DNA of 64,000 bases from Nymphaea colorata (lineage: Eukaryota; Streptophyta; Magnoliopsida; Nymphaeales; Nymphaeaceae). A program made the position numbers and the translations under genes. Position 1 is the first letter of the stretch. Every line of letters starts with the position of its first letter. The notes below the pieces were generated by a model, which had not been told where the DNA came from, made no database searches, and saw only the letters and a list, made by a program, of their open reading frames with translations. Of this stretch, positions 22,981 through 35,452 are shown piece after piece. The stretch is taken from contig NC_045140.1 in assembly GCF_008831285.2 (NCBI RefSeq), positions 18,536,370 through 18,600,369 on the forward strand, written 5' to 3'.

Positions 22981-25900
22981 TCCTCGAAAGAAAGAAGCTG
23001 GGGAAAAGAATCAATTAGTTATTAAACCATACCCCTCTTGCTCTGAAGTTCTAAGTCCATGTTCTCTACATGTATCTCCATTTCAAATAAAAGCTTATTC
23101 TTGTTCTGAATTTTCTGTGCTTGCATGCGTGTGAAAATGTTAGTAAGCTTGTCAACTTCCAGTATAGTTCATAAATCATAAAATTTCATGATTGCTGGAA
23201 TCTCTTCAAAATCATAACAAGGCACTTCCAAGCTTGCTGCGGTACGATAAGCAACTCATAAACTATTAAAGATTTAAAGTTTAAACACCTTGTTGTTAAA
23301 CAAAGGCAATACCATTCTCTGAGAATTTATTTATAAAAAAAAATGGTGATTAAGCTGTTCAATTTATTTGTTTTGCTTGAAGGTAAGTCTGCAATTTTTT
23401 TAAAAATTGTGATTCAAGTCCTCTTGAGAATTTAGACCAACATATGTGATCACCTTTGCTATGTATATGCAGCTTAGGAGATCTTCGAGATCATTTCCAA
23501 TATAAACCTACGAAATTCGTTCTCTCAAATAATCATGTGAGTTGTTCACCAGAGATTAGTCATTTCCACAAACTTGAGATAGCAAGTCCCATCCTAATCA
23601 AGCAACATCTCCCACTAACCCCACTATAATCAAAGCAACATTTCTCATCCAACTCTTGAAATAGAAGTCAGATATGACCAGACTCAAACACAGCAGAACG
23701 AAAAACCTAGAAGTTTGTACCCAACATGTTTACATCTATAATGAAGAATAACTTGGCTTACCACATAATATCATAATCTGATAACTAGTACATTAGCCCA
23801 AACATTTTCATAGAATTACTGACTTGTTCTTCACGCTGGCCACTAATATCACTAACCACAGGTTCAACCAGACTAAATTTGAGGGTGACAGATTAATACC
23901 GTCACATATGTGTCAATGCTTTGCCTGTGGATTGAAATGCGGTAAGGTCAGCCCCGACTCTTAGACAGATATCAGCATAGCTTCATAAATTCCTAGCACA
24001 TCTGCTATGTAAGCGAGATCTTGAGATGCATCTGTTTAGAAAGTGATTATAGAATATGGGCAACCCTCTTGCTTAGCAAGAAGGGAGACAAAAGATTTGA
24101 TTCATGTCTCTGCAGCTGTATCTGGTGTGTCACGCTGGGAATTGATAAACGAGTTTTCTACCTCCATAGAACTGTAAGCTTACTTGGTTGGTCAGTGTAT
24201 GGGGTATACCTGAAAGGGAAGTTCCATAAGGATTTTCTTTGCCACGCTTGTCCTAATCAAGCCAAGACTTTATGCTCTGGTATGCAAGCTATACTTTTGC
24301 TTTTTGTCACAGATACCAAACAAATGACCAGATGGTGGAAAACTCGACACAAGTTCAGCTTCCTTTGTGATTAATTAAGCAATAAAGATAGAAAAATAGC
24401 TAAATACCATTCTGGGAGAAGCGATCCAGGCACAACATTGTGCAAGAGAGGGACTGCTTAAGGTAAGAAATAACTAAGCCTATGTTCATGGCCACCGAAG
24501 TGGTTTCTGTGGACTGAAAGGCATTGCCAGTTTGTACTAGATGTCCTCAATAAAAAGGTCCATAACAGATGTCCATACAGTTATGTCACATGAGTGTGGA
24601 CGTGGGCGTGGTGTGGGCACAGGTGCAGCAACATGTGCGTGTGTTTCAGCAAAAGGAAGTTTAAATGTACAAATGCAAAAAAAATCATACATGCACTTGA
24701 ACTTAGAGTGCAAAGTTTAACACCCATCAATTATTAATAGGCACACAATCCCGGTCCACACCCAACTTGGGTGTAGCAACCTATTTGCGGTACCCCTGCG
24801 ACCTAGGTAAATAGTGAACAGCATGACCCCATGGCCAGAAAGAAAAAACATTACCCAGTAGCCCTAAAGAGAAAAGGAACTCTCTCTCCCCCTCTCTCTC
24901 TCTCTCTAACATACATATATACCCATGCATGTGTGACAATAGATCACCATGCAGCAGATGCTTGTAAGAATGAGAGTTGTTATTTAGTGGGTTGGTTAGG
25001 TATTTAATTTCATGAAAACCTAAATGTGATTGTGATATTCATTATTGCACTTAAATTCACCCCCTTGTCATGTCCTCAAGGGTCCCCTTGAATGAGTGTC
25101 AAACTGATAATTATTTGTTTACATACACGCTATCCCCTTCTGAAGAATCTGAACTGTGGTGATGCATAACTTGGCAAGCCAAGTGACAGATCACAGTATC
25201 TTTAGCTCATTTAATTTATTTTTGTCATAAGAACTAGTAACTTGTGGAAATTTCTGAAAAGCTGCAAATGTGTCAGCATCAGCAAGTTCCTAATCCGTTC
25301 ATTTCCTTTAGGTGATACATAGTATCTTGCACTGCAACAGGTCCATAAATATTGTTCAGCCTTCATATGAACCATTCATGTAAGACATCCTTGGTGGTGG
25401 GTTGAATGCTCCAGAATATTAATGTACAAGCAGGTATATGACAATAGACTCTTGTTGAGGGTAAAAAAAGAAAAGAACTCTCAAGAGGATAGCTGAATTT
25501 GAGCCATCTCCTCAGACTAATCAATCCTTTTAGATGTCCTGAGTGAACATAGAGTAAGATTATCCTGCTTTCTCTTTTTTTCTTTTATTATTATCATTAA
25601 ACTCAAAAGAAGAGCCAGACACAATGAGTCAGGTAGGGAAGAGGAAATGAGCTCAATAAATTCCCGGAAACATTGAAACATCCAAAGATCCCAAAAACTA
25701 ATTTCAAAAAGGAAACAGTACTATGTAATAGTCACACAATAATGCATTAGTATTCCAGCAAGCAGGCATGGATGTATAAAATCATGCAATGGACGAATGT
25801 TCAAGACAGAACAAGATATGAGATCTTACCTTGGTTCGTCTTGTCTTGTCAGCACCATTCACCAGCAAAACTTTCGCTATATCTCTGCACCTGCTTTGGA

Positions 25901-27973
25901 TGGCCAGGTGCAGAGGGGTCCAACCTTCCTGATAAAAAAAAAAAAGGTGATCCATAAACCTACAGCTAAAACCACTATATATAAACAAATACCAGAAAAA
26001 ACTTCAAAAATAAAACAAAGAGTTACAAGCGACTTACATCATCAGCAAGGTTTACATCAACTTTATACTTGAGCAGTAACTTCACAAGCTTCAAGGACCC
26101 AACTTGAACAGCATAATGCAGCAATGTAGCACCATCCTGTAAGATGGATAGAATAGGTTTGTAACACCTAAGGAAGCTAGCAAACATTTAGTAATCTTAT
26201 AAATGAACCAATTGGGGAAGCATAATCATAAACTTACTCTGTCTCTAACGTGAGGATTAGCACCAGTCCTGAGAAGGTGCATAACTACAGCCTCTTTTTT
26301 AACCATCACTGCCTTGTGAAGGGCAGTGAACCCATCCTGTTATATCATACCATGAAATCAACATCTTCATCCAAGTGAAACTTAGCTAACAAGATGAAAA
26401 TTTGGCACCATAAGACAGATCAGATCACCTTATCGACAGCGTCAATATCATAACCGTTTTCAAGGAGCTCGTCCATGAAAACTATCTGATTAGACGATGT
26501 AAGAGAATGGAATGGACTCCATTTTGGCTGCGTAAAATTATAAGTTTCATAAGAATGGAACGTTGATGAATAATTTATACAGTCCTGATATTAGGGATAA
26601 AACTTTTCCTAGTGAAGAAGACAATTTTTTTGTTTAACCTCAAACTTTCTGAGATAGAAACTATTGCATAACCTCAAGCTTTCAGAGATAGAAACTGTTG
26701 CATAACCTCAAACATGAGCACCTTAACCAATAGAAACGAGAAAGAAAAAAAGAACTAACCGATGAAATTTTGGCCAGATCTGGGGACTCGTTGTTGTATA
26801 GAATTGCTTCCTCTTCCGGTTCTAATAACAGCTCAACCTCTGAAAAAATGTGGGTTAGCTGCAATGAGCAAATAAGATTCTAAGATGATAAATATACCAT
26901 GGACTATGGACAAAGGAGCCTTAAAATAATCACATTAATGAAATCAGACAACTTAATCCAATGCATCAGGAATAACTAAAAGGTAATTACCTTAAAGTAA
27001 CTAAGCCCGTGATGGACCAAACTTATGACCAAACAAAACTGTCATCTTTCTCTTAACCTCCAATAAGCAAGATCCTCCGATATAATTCAAAGAATTGCAA
27101 AAAGCAACATAGGTGCAGTTCGAAGTTCAAAAAACAATATTTGCGTTAAAAAAGAGACCGTGAGTGTACCAAATAAATCACCTTCAGTGCAATTCTTATG
27201 TGCTCAAGGTTAAGAAAAGAAGCATCACAACACATGAACCTTTCTCGCTCTATAACACTATTGTTTGTCGTTCTAAGTCATTTAATTGTCCCATTCTATC
27301 CTCCTCAATCCCCAGAACATAGTTCAAAAGCACATAACAGGTCATATTTTGTCCCCCTGGATTCCTAAAGCGGCATAGATTCAAAAAATTGGCACAAGAT
27401 ACCACATTCCAAGCATATGATGATACACCTAGAGATCAACATCCCATCAGGAAAGATACATTCACATGGAGTGTAGAAAAACAGACCTATAGTCACGAAC
27501 CGACTACCTTATACTCAGTTCACCCATCCAATTCAAAGCACCTGCATTTCAGAGCTCACCAAACCGTAGAGTATACCAATATAAGCAACGAATTGGGACT
27601 CAAATAAGAGAAATCATAGCGAACCTCGCATGAACTCTTTTTGCCTTCTCTCAAGAATCTCCTTCTGGGCAGTGTCGGTTTCGCCGGAACGGACAAAGGG
27701 TTGCTCTTCCGAGTCACTAAGAGCAGTCCACTCGTCCTCTTCTTCATACTCGCTTTCATCACCGTCATCTGGGGGCTCCCATTTTCCCACCTGAAGCTTT
27801 TGTACTTTACTTTTGAAGAACAAAGATGATCTCAAAGATAGGTTGGTGGGACTATTTGCTTTGGAGGTAGGGATGCTTGAAAGTTGGCACAGAAGCAAAT
27901 GACGGGGAGAAGGAAGGCATGGAGCAGAGAGGTGGATGAGGGTGCGAGGGGGTGTGAACCAGAGGACCACCAT
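22462..27973 (-). CDS. EMB506: Chloroplast ankyrin-repeat protein, EMB506 type
   Basis: Seven exons: 27973-27625, 26839-26760, 26527-26429, 26336-26238, 26136-26038, 25928-25830 and 22566-22462 (stop), 930 nt, 309 aa (Arabidopsis EMB506 about 315). In Arabidopsis EMB506 works with the ankyrin protein AKRP and is needed for plastid differentiation and embryo development. Residues 1-65 are Ser/Pro-rich, nearly free of acidic residues and fit a transit peptide. Next come GKWEPPDDGDESEYEEEDEW and a linker ending PDLAKISS. Ankyrin repeats are in exons 3-6 (FHSL, DGFTALHKAV, DGATLLHYAV, EGWTPLHLAIQ), then ADKTRRTK and a capping segment starting SGKTPLDLSLCFG. Exons 3-6 are each exactly 99 bp with phase-0 borders, one repeat per exon. 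The start is the only ATG upstream of the conserved part. Intron 6 (25829-22567) is 3.3 kb and carries microsatellites. The gene is convergent with the methyltransferase gene. Confidence 0.94.
22913..22976. repeat. (GT)n(GA)n microsatellite in EMB506 intron 6
   Basis: A GT tract of about nine units passes directly into about 21 GA units. The tract reads as (TC)n(AC)n in the transcript sense of EMB506. Confidence 0.95.
24882..24907. repeat. CT-rich microsatellite in EMB506 intron 6
   Basis: An imperfect CT tract (CTCTCTCTCCCCCTCTCTC and following) lies inside the long last intron of EMB506. The remaining intron sequence, about 3.2 kb, holds no gene that I can support. Confidence 0.85.
26635..26713. 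repeat. 34-bp tandem repeat in EMB506 intron 2
   Basis: Two copies of a 34-bp unit (26635-26668 and 26669-26702) and the first 11 bases of a third lie between exons 2 and 3. The unit contains AACCTCAA and GAGATAGAAACT. The copies differ at a few positions. Confidence 0.85.
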
Positions 27974-29638
27974 CAGCCACCCACCTGTCTTGCTAAGTTA
28001 TATATCCCTCGACCGCAGCAAGCGCCTGAAGATTTTCTCAGCTCTCTCTTTCGTTCGCAGCAGCTAGAACGCGAAGATTTCTTAGCCTCTGTCCCGCTCG
28101 CCCGCTTGCTCGCGCCCTCTCCATCTCCCCCTGTATGTGTTGCAGTTAACGGATCAATCAGTTCGAATCGCAGATATGTTTGGATCAGACGAGGTCGGGC
28201 CTGAACTTTTAATAGGTTTAGTGCATCAGACTCGATCGGGTCTAGGGCATTTTAAGATTTAGGAATCGAATATGGTATAAAGAATAACCCTCTCATTCAA
28301 ATGTGTGGACTAACCCTATCATTCACCCTCCAGATTTATCATGAATGGACATACAAATACAAACGTGCACGCTAAATATGGAACCGATTATTGACCAAAA
28401 TTTTGTAGGCCGAAATGATAACTTCAGTTGGATCCAAGCAGATCGAAGCAAAATAGTATCTTCAGTTGGATCGAAGCCGACAGTTGGCTGAACCTGAACC
28501 GTTTACATATTTATCTGGTCCAAAGCAAATATCCAACGAAGAAGAAACGGACTCATTTTATGATGCAATTTCTGTTGTTCCACTCGCACCTTTCAAGGGA
28601 GGAGAAGAACGCTTTGTTCTTAGAACACATGTTCCTGTGATGTGCTTGAAGAACACAAATATTCTTATTTTGGGAAATGTGGTATGATTATATGTAATGA
28701 TTTGATCGTAGAAATAATATCTATTATTACGTTACGTTTCTTAATACAACAAGAATTTTACGTTTCTTCTCATCGTACGTTTTTTTGAGGTTGTTTTGTT
28801 GCTGTTTTATGAGCCAATCATTTATGTCTAGGAAGCTTTGGTTACTTTTGACATCTACATAAAAAAAATTTGTATTTCTATGTCCTTCGTTTAGCCAAGA
28901 GGCCCTGGTTTTTTTTCTTCCAGAATTTGCTCCAGTTCCTTCCTAATTAACCACCCATTCAAGCTCTCATCATAATTATGAAAGCATTTTGACTTCACTA
29001 AATTCCTTCCAACTCTAATCTTGACCACTCAATCCTTGAAGAGATAGTCTCATAATTTTGGTGCTTTCATATTGGTGGGTTCTTCCTCTAGAATACTCAA
29101 GCTTTTCAAGGGACGAAGCATTGGATAATCCCTCATGTTCACTGCCCAATTTTGATCTGATCAGTCTTCACAATCCGGATGAAGAATCCAGCAGCAAAAA
29201 AATGAGGAGACAAAGTTTTAAAATGCATTGAGGGATGTTGGCCAAGTCAAACTGCATTAGAATGTCTTCCATCAATTGCCATCAATTTCTATTGGATTTT
29301 CCACCCACTTAAGAAAGCTATGAAAATAAGAATATTTCTCCCACAGGATTCGGGCTATCATATCAAAATAATGTATACCATTGTGTTCTTTTTGTTGTCA
29401 CAGAGATAGTGGGAGAGAGTGAAACTTCATGCTTCCTTGAAGCTTCTGTTGTGAAATGTACAATTTCTTCTGAAAGACCTGAAAAAATGCACTTGCTAAC
29501 TTCCCTTTGGCTTCCCCGGTGCTTCTTAATGCTTCATATATTTTTCTGCCACCAGAGTATTTTTGTCCATCAAAGAAATATTCTCCATTTCCACCCTCTT
29601 TGCAGTTCATCCTCTACTAAAAGAAGCAAGAAACCATA

Positions 29639-29642
<4 letters not shown>

Positions 29643-29676
<34 letters not shown>
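29643..29676. repeat. (AT)n microsatellite
   Basis: An uninterrupted AT dinucleotide tract of about 34 bases. Confidence 0.95.
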
Positions 29677-29678
<2 letters not shown>

Positions 29679-30671
29679 TAGTTTCTAACTAGATGTAGGA
29701 TTTCCTTTCAAACTCAATTCAAATGTTCCTGCATGTTAACTATTCATGAGATATAGAAGGTGGACTGATGTGGCCAAAGATTGCACTCAGTTCAATCTTA
29801 AGGAAGGATAAGTGATATTGAGAAGTTCCACAGGTTAGTTTTTTTTAATAGTCAGATTTACGCAAGATCCATCAACAAAGCTTCGGCAATAGCATGAACT
29901 ACAACCTTTTTTTTTTTTGGTTAGTTATATCCTGGGGATAATTTTAAACTCAAACCATTAAATTTCATCTAATTATCTCTGACATCGTATCTATTGTTTC
30001 GATGGGAGACTTAAACCTCGTTTCTAGTGTGATTATTTATTGTCTTGTTCCAGTTACAGAGACATTGCTTGGGCCTGGAACCCGACACTAGTTAATTTCA
30101 TGTCTCCAATTATTTATTCTGATTTTAGAATAGACTAAACATTGTTAGAAACCTGATTTAGAAATAAAAATAGTTTAAAATATCTCTTTTATTGTCGATA
30201 TTTCACATGTCCAAACATACCAATAAATGATAGTACGTCATTTCAATGCAAATAATTACTCGTTTTTTTTTGTCATTTTGCATGACAATGGAGGTACATG
30301 CCATTCAGTACCATTCAGAAGATTGTTACTATCTATTTCTTTATCTACTTGTTGCATTGTGCCCAAGTGAACTTATTGTCACCTTACCGTGTTGTTATTC
30401 TTCTCTAATCCAAATCTCATGGTAAATGTATTCATGATCTAATTGTAAGGACTGATCATATAATCTCCAAGGAAAGGAAACAATTAGGTCTAAGAGGGTG
30501 ATCCGATGACAAGATAGGAGCAAGAAGGCAAGCTGACAATCAAACATAAGACTATTAAGACCCAATTTAGTGGTAGACCTGTTCTGCCATGGCAATTTGT
30601 TGAGGCCGCTTTGGACATGATTTTTAGAAGATAACCCCTATGAAGCTCTAACTGTTCTTCTATCATGGTGC

Positions 30672-30779
30672 AGTACATTTTACCCATTTGATATCCAATT
30701 AGAAGTAGTGATCTTATGAGGTGCAATACATTTTACATCAACGTCAATAAACAGTATGTAGTACATTTTACCCATTTGA
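30672..30779. repeat. Short direct repeats
   Basis: An identical 20-bp word (AGTACATTTTACCCATTTGA) occurs at 30672-30691 and 30760-30779. A partial copy (TGCAATACATTTTAC) lies between them at about 30722. This suggests a decayed local duplication of about 40-45 bp period. Confidence 0.7.
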
Positions 30780-31104
30780 ACCTATCTAAATGAAAAAAGT
30801 AGAACATTCAGCCACAAACAGTTAGTTCTTATTCTACTCCAAAATGTTTACTACTTAAAGACAAGTATGCTACTCAATGTATCATGCCAAGCATCTCAAT
30901 CTGCCGATCCGAATCAAACTGGAAAACATGCATAATGATGCAAGTGTCGAAAACATAAATAAAGTGAACGTCTACTTGGAGAAATGTTCAGTTCGTATCC
31001 CCATAAGAGAGTAGAACTTTTTCTCTCCGTAAGTGTCCGACTTTTCCATCTGGCTCTTCAGTCTAAGATATGAGCGTACTCTGGGTGAAATTCTTTTACG
31101 CTTG

Positions 31105-31235
31105 ACAATTTCTTCTCTGAAAGTGCATGCAAGAAAAAATTCACTGTTTTGTTTCTTACCTTGTCTTTAAAATTTCTCCGCTAAAGGTGTACCTTAAGAA
31201 AAAAGTTCACTGCTTTTTGTCTTGCCATGCTCTTT
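31105..31235. repeat. Diverged tandem duplication, about 65-bp unit
   Basis: Two adjacent copies start near 31105 and 31169. They share AATTTCT-CT-AAAG-GT, then AAGAAAAAA-TTCACTG, then TTT-TCTT-CC. Identity is roughly three quarters by eye, so the event is old. Confidence 0.65.
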
Positions 31236-33480
31236 TCTAACCTTCAAGCTGCACCCTAAGGAATGTGGACAACCTAAAACTTCTGGTTAATTCAATCTCA
31301 GCAGTTCAAGGCAATAAAATTGTGCATTCTATTATGGCATTGAGTTATGAATGGTGTGATGTAATTCAGACCACTTTGCTTTCCAGGTCAAGTTCTCGTT
31401 GTTGCATATGACCTTTGTAGCTGGGTATAAGTTGTGGTTACTAATGTGGTTACTAATGCCTCATAATATTGCCTTTCCAATCCGTTCAAAATCTAGAAAA
31501 CTTTCTACAATCTGATATTGGTTCATCACATGTCTTTGAATGCTTTCATATACTCAACCATAGACGTATCTTCTTCTGTACGAAGCTAAAGTTTTTGAGT
31601 CGTCAAAATTCCTGGTCTTGTGATTGATTCATGTGAAAGGCAATCACTAGCGCATGCAGAACTTCTTTTGATGTTTGGAGACTAAAAACAAGACCGAGAA
31701 CCTCTTCCAAGTGTGTTACAGATATCCAACTGTAAAAAAGCCAACCAGACATTCATCAAGCTACAAATTGAACAGTTGGAAGACTTTTTTTTTTGGGTGG
31801 ATAAATATAGTTGGTGGTAGAATTGAGTGTTTACAGACATGCTATGGCTTTCAATTAGGCTAAGCAGTTAGGTTTGCTGCATTTCCAAATGTAAGATTGA
31901 ATCATGCAGTAGATTAGGGCAATTAGCCGATTACCAAACAGTAAAAATCTCTCTCTCTAATCACTACTCCAAGACCGTAAAAACAAATGAAAGGAGAATT
32001 TTAACATGATTTAATTGGTGTTCAACACCTACACCCACCATGGATCGAAGCGATGTTTTTCTGACAGACACGTTTTAGCCTCTCTAAATAGTACAGGAGC
32101 TAGAAAACCCCAATAGTTATTCCTATAGAATCTGCATATATTCAAGATTATATACATTCGATGCAGGCAAGTCCATTGTCATGCTTTGGCAATTATATAT
32201 TGTTGTTGTCAAGATTACTATCTTAATATTTTTTTCCATTGTCTTCACAATCTCCAGCGGAGTTTCCTCCATCGTTAGATTTGATCTTATTACTCTCTTC
32301 TTCTCCACAGACACAAGTCCTTCCATTGCTGTGGCCTGGTGCAAGAAGGATATATGTACGCCCCACATACGAAAGGTGAGAGCTCTAAGTTTAAGACTTC
32401 GAGTCAACCTGCCTAGCACTCCATACAAAATCCTACCATTTCAATTTCGTGTGCGATTAATTGGATTCACGAATCATTAGGAAAAGGCAATCCAGCATCT
32501 TCTAAGTGCATGTCAAAAGCTAATATGCTGAATAATTTTGTATGCATTTTTTTGTCTTTGGAATATAAACCTAACGAGGTGCAGCCGAAGCGATAACTAT
32601 GGATTTATTTTTTCTTGGCATTCCATCGATCTGTTGGCTGGCCAGAAGATGCTCTGAGACCAATTCCCTGCTAAAATCCATGTTCGTGGTCCATGTTCTG
32701 ATCACCAACATGTGATCTTCATAGGCTTCATTTTGAATCTCTGGTTTCCGTTGAAATTGTTGCATTTCCTAAATTGTCGTCTAATTGGTAAAAGGTGGCA
32801 CCAAATGTGGATATACGATAAGGTGACATCTTGGTGCATGCCTTCCACTCAAATTACATCTTGATAATTCCCATGGACTTGTCGTTTCATACCTCAAAAA
32901 ATGCACCACTCTGTCCCGTGGTGAAGTGCATCTTCTACTGCATTCTGGTCTTTAGAAGAGTCCCTGATAAATTTCTTCAAGGTAGCGTTTGGATGACACC
33001 TTCAAACTCGTAAAAATTAGGTATTTGTTGAAACTTGGATTTTTAATCAGACTTTGGAACCCTGTTTGTTTGTTCGGATGCTACACTCAAAAGAATATTT
33101 TATGGGGAAAGAACCTTCCGCAAAACGCAGCTGCAAAACAAAGCACTTTGGTTGCCGTTTAAGGGTGTAATCCAAATACACCCTAAGAGCTCATAAGCAG
33201 AGATCCATTGATTATGTCGAAGGATCATGTAGTTCTGCCGACATGAGGTCTGAAGATACATCTCTTCTCAACATTATTACCTGAAGTTTTAATTGCGTAT
33301 TCCTAATTGATGCTTTTCTTCATAACTAAGACAAACTTCGGTGCCTCTTTGATGAGAAGGATAATTAGCTAACTGTACTGTTTGAATATCATGCATTGAT
33401 TTTCATTCCGTAAGTTATGGCTATGGGAAGATGAAGAAACGGACTTAAAGGAACATAGGGAAAACCAGATTCCTGCTTCA

Positions 33481-33624
33481 CTGGCAAAACTCTTAGATCG
33501 TATCGTGGATACAGAATATTTCTATGATCCAGTACATATCTGTTCTGCCTGCCTGGCAAAACTCATAGAACGTACTGGAGATACAGCAAATTCTCTTATC
33601 AAAATGTCTATCAGTTCTGCTTAC
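33481..33624. repeat. 72-bp tandem duplication
   Basis: Copy 1 (33481-33552) and copy 2 (33553-33624) both begin CTGGCAAAACTC-TAGA and both end near GTTCTGC. The middle is diverged. A plus-strand frame stays open through both (33505-33894), but its peptide is unknown to me. The duplication lies just beyond the 3' end of the PADRE gene. Confidence 0.7.
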
Positions 33625-33951
33625 ACTTGCAGTGAACAGGAAAAAGGTATTTTGCTTTTCGTTTTGCTGTACAAGGGTCCTGTTTTTTCGTTTCGTGCTC
33701 GTCACCAAACCTGGAATTCCGGTGCAGAACCGGAGTGTGTTAACTGCCTGTGCTTAGCGATCCTGCAGGGAGTTCCCGCCTCAGAGATGCTCTGTAACGA
33801 CGGGCGCCATTGCCCTGCCTTGGCAGCAGACGTGGAGTTCCTTCTTCTCCTTTCGTCTTGCTCTTCTGTCTGCAAGAGACAACGAAGACAGTGAATCAAA
33901 AAGAGCTTTTTTTTTTCACTGGACTCTGTTTGAGCGTCTCGGTTTCAGGAT

Positions 33952-35337
33952 TCAAAACTTCACCTGATCCTTCTGCGAAGGACGAGAGGCCGGCTGTCTC
34001 ATGGAGGCACACCTCAAATCTTTCTCCACAACGTTCCTGTATTTCATCTTGGTGTTCCCATATTTTGACCACAACTCCTTCATTATCTCTGTAATCATAT
34101 CTGACAGTCGTAAGAAGGTGAACCACAACAGTAAATTTACTTCCACACGCTCTGTAATATCTCACAGAGCATGTGGGCATGGTGAACTGATGCCAATTTA
34201 CTCACAGAAAGCAACAGGCAAAAGAGAATTAATATCGATGTGACATTATACGGCCGTGGTCAAGTCAAATCGTGGTAAATATTTTTCTGTTTCCAACAAT
34301 CATATCTTTTTACCATGTGATAGAAGGCATCGTTTTCCATTGGTCGTCGGAGAATGTTGACAGGTACGGCTTCTCCTAAGGGTTGCCGACTCGAAAAGCC
34401 TTTCGACAGTGGAGAAGACGATGAAAAAGTAAATAAAGAATATTATTACTCTGGCGCTAATATGGAATCTTAACTCTAGGTTGCAAAAGTAAATACACAG
34501 AACAGTATTTTGGAAAAGAAAAAGGAAGGCGAGCGGGAAGAAGTAGAACCATTGCAGGAATTCTTTTGCATCTCAAAGAGGAGAAGACAAGTTGGTCGCT
34601 GGTTTGTCCCAGAACTATAAGTTCCAGTCATGTGTTGTTCTACGGTATTATTTTAACATATCTAGTTCATTGCAGTTCATGACTTGAAACATATTTCTAA
34701 TTGGTCATGAATTAGTCTCCTGCATATGCTAAACGAGCTAATCGAAGAGCGAAAGCCGAGCATGAACTTATGGTCCTTTAGATAAAGACCAAAATGTAAG
34801 GAGAAGAAGATATAATTAACCATGTTAATTATCATGACAAAGCTCATGAAAACTTTTGAATTCATGATCTTTATCACGTTTGATTTCCCTGTGTCGCCAC
34901 CGTTGAGCAACGTTCCTATTCATGGACTTGGTTGAGAACCATGGACCAGTTCGTGGTGTCAAAGACCCTAGACCAAACGCGAGGTTCGGGCTGAGCTTGG
35001 CTCGAGCCAGGTCTCCTGGTTCCAAGCCAAGTCGGTGAAGTCTGTCTTAGACGATGCTGGAGCCAGGCGATGACTACGTGGGTTTACCTTGTGAGCTGAT
35101 GAGGCGATAGATCCTGCCCATGTGAAGCGTGTCCTGGGGCCGCAGCAGCTTCAGACGGGTGACGCCGGTGCCGGGAACGGGCGAGTCGTCGAAGCAGACG
35201 CTAAGCGCCGCTACGTAGTGGCCGGGATTCTCTTTCATGATCTCGCTGGCGCTGACCGACCAATAGACGCGCTGGAGCCGGCCATCTGGATGCTGGATGA
35301 TCACGGTTGCCGCCTCGGCTGCCTGACAATTTCCCAT
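33952..35337 (-). CDS. DUF4228/PADRE-domain protein
   Basis: Two exons: 35337-35088 and 34088-33952 (stop), 387 nt, 128 aa, with a 999-bp intron. PADRE proteins are a plant family of small, partly disordered proteins, many induced by pathogens and abiotic stress; no biochemical activity is established. The protein starts MGNCQAAEAATVIIQHPDG. Gly2 suits N-myristoylation and Cys4 palmitoylation. Family features follow: GRLQRVYWSVSASEIMKENPGHYV, then LKLLRPQDTLHMGRIYRLISSQ, and across the intron EIMKELWSKYGNTKMK. The C-terminal part is basic and probably disordered. The open frame extends upstream of this ATG, but MGNC is the family start and the upstream sequence carries a TATA-like element, so the extension is probably promoter. 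The intron is phase 1 (CAAG then GTAAAC; donor side 35087, acceptor side 34089) and holds only chance frames. Confidence 0.9.
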
Positions 35338-35404
35338 TCCGGCGAGCTTCCGGCGAGGGGCAATAAAATGGTAATTGCTAGTGGAAGGGAATGGCTGGAA
35401 GCGG

Positions 35405-35452
35405 CTTCCCTTATATGGATGGAGGAAGGGTGCCGGTGACCGACACGTGGCT
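35405..35452 (-). promoter_or_regulatory. TATA-like element and ABRE/G-box upstream of the PADRE gene
   Basis: On the minus strand CATATAAGG lies at about 35417-35409, some 75 bp before the start codon, a normal TATA position for a leader of about 40-45 nt. About 25-30 bp further upstream is ACACGTGGC (35443-35451 as read on the plus strand), a perfect ABRE with a CACGTG G-box core. This is the binding site of ABF/AREB bZIP factors and implies abscisic-acid or stress control. Function is inferred from motif and position only. Confidence 0.6.

Larger units (their letters stand above)
27974..33480. other. Intergenic region upstream of EMB506
   Basis: The first 250 bp should carry the EMB506 promoter. 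A TATATAA at about 28004-27998 on the minus strand sits only 25-30 bp from the start codon, too close to act as a normal TATA box for that ATG. An open frame at 28466-28687 (plus) is described as a finding. From 28.7 to 33.4 kb I see AT-rich DNA, an AT microsatellite, diverged tandem repeats at 30.67-30.78 and 31.1-31.24 kb, and chance frames at 29.4, 30.5, 32.1-32.5 and 32.6-32.8 kb that resemble no known protein. Confidence 0.45.

Noticed and set aside
33505-33894. 129-codon plus-strand Cys-containing frame
   Set aside because: The frame runs through a tandem duplication and has no ATG context, domain or partner exon that I can support.
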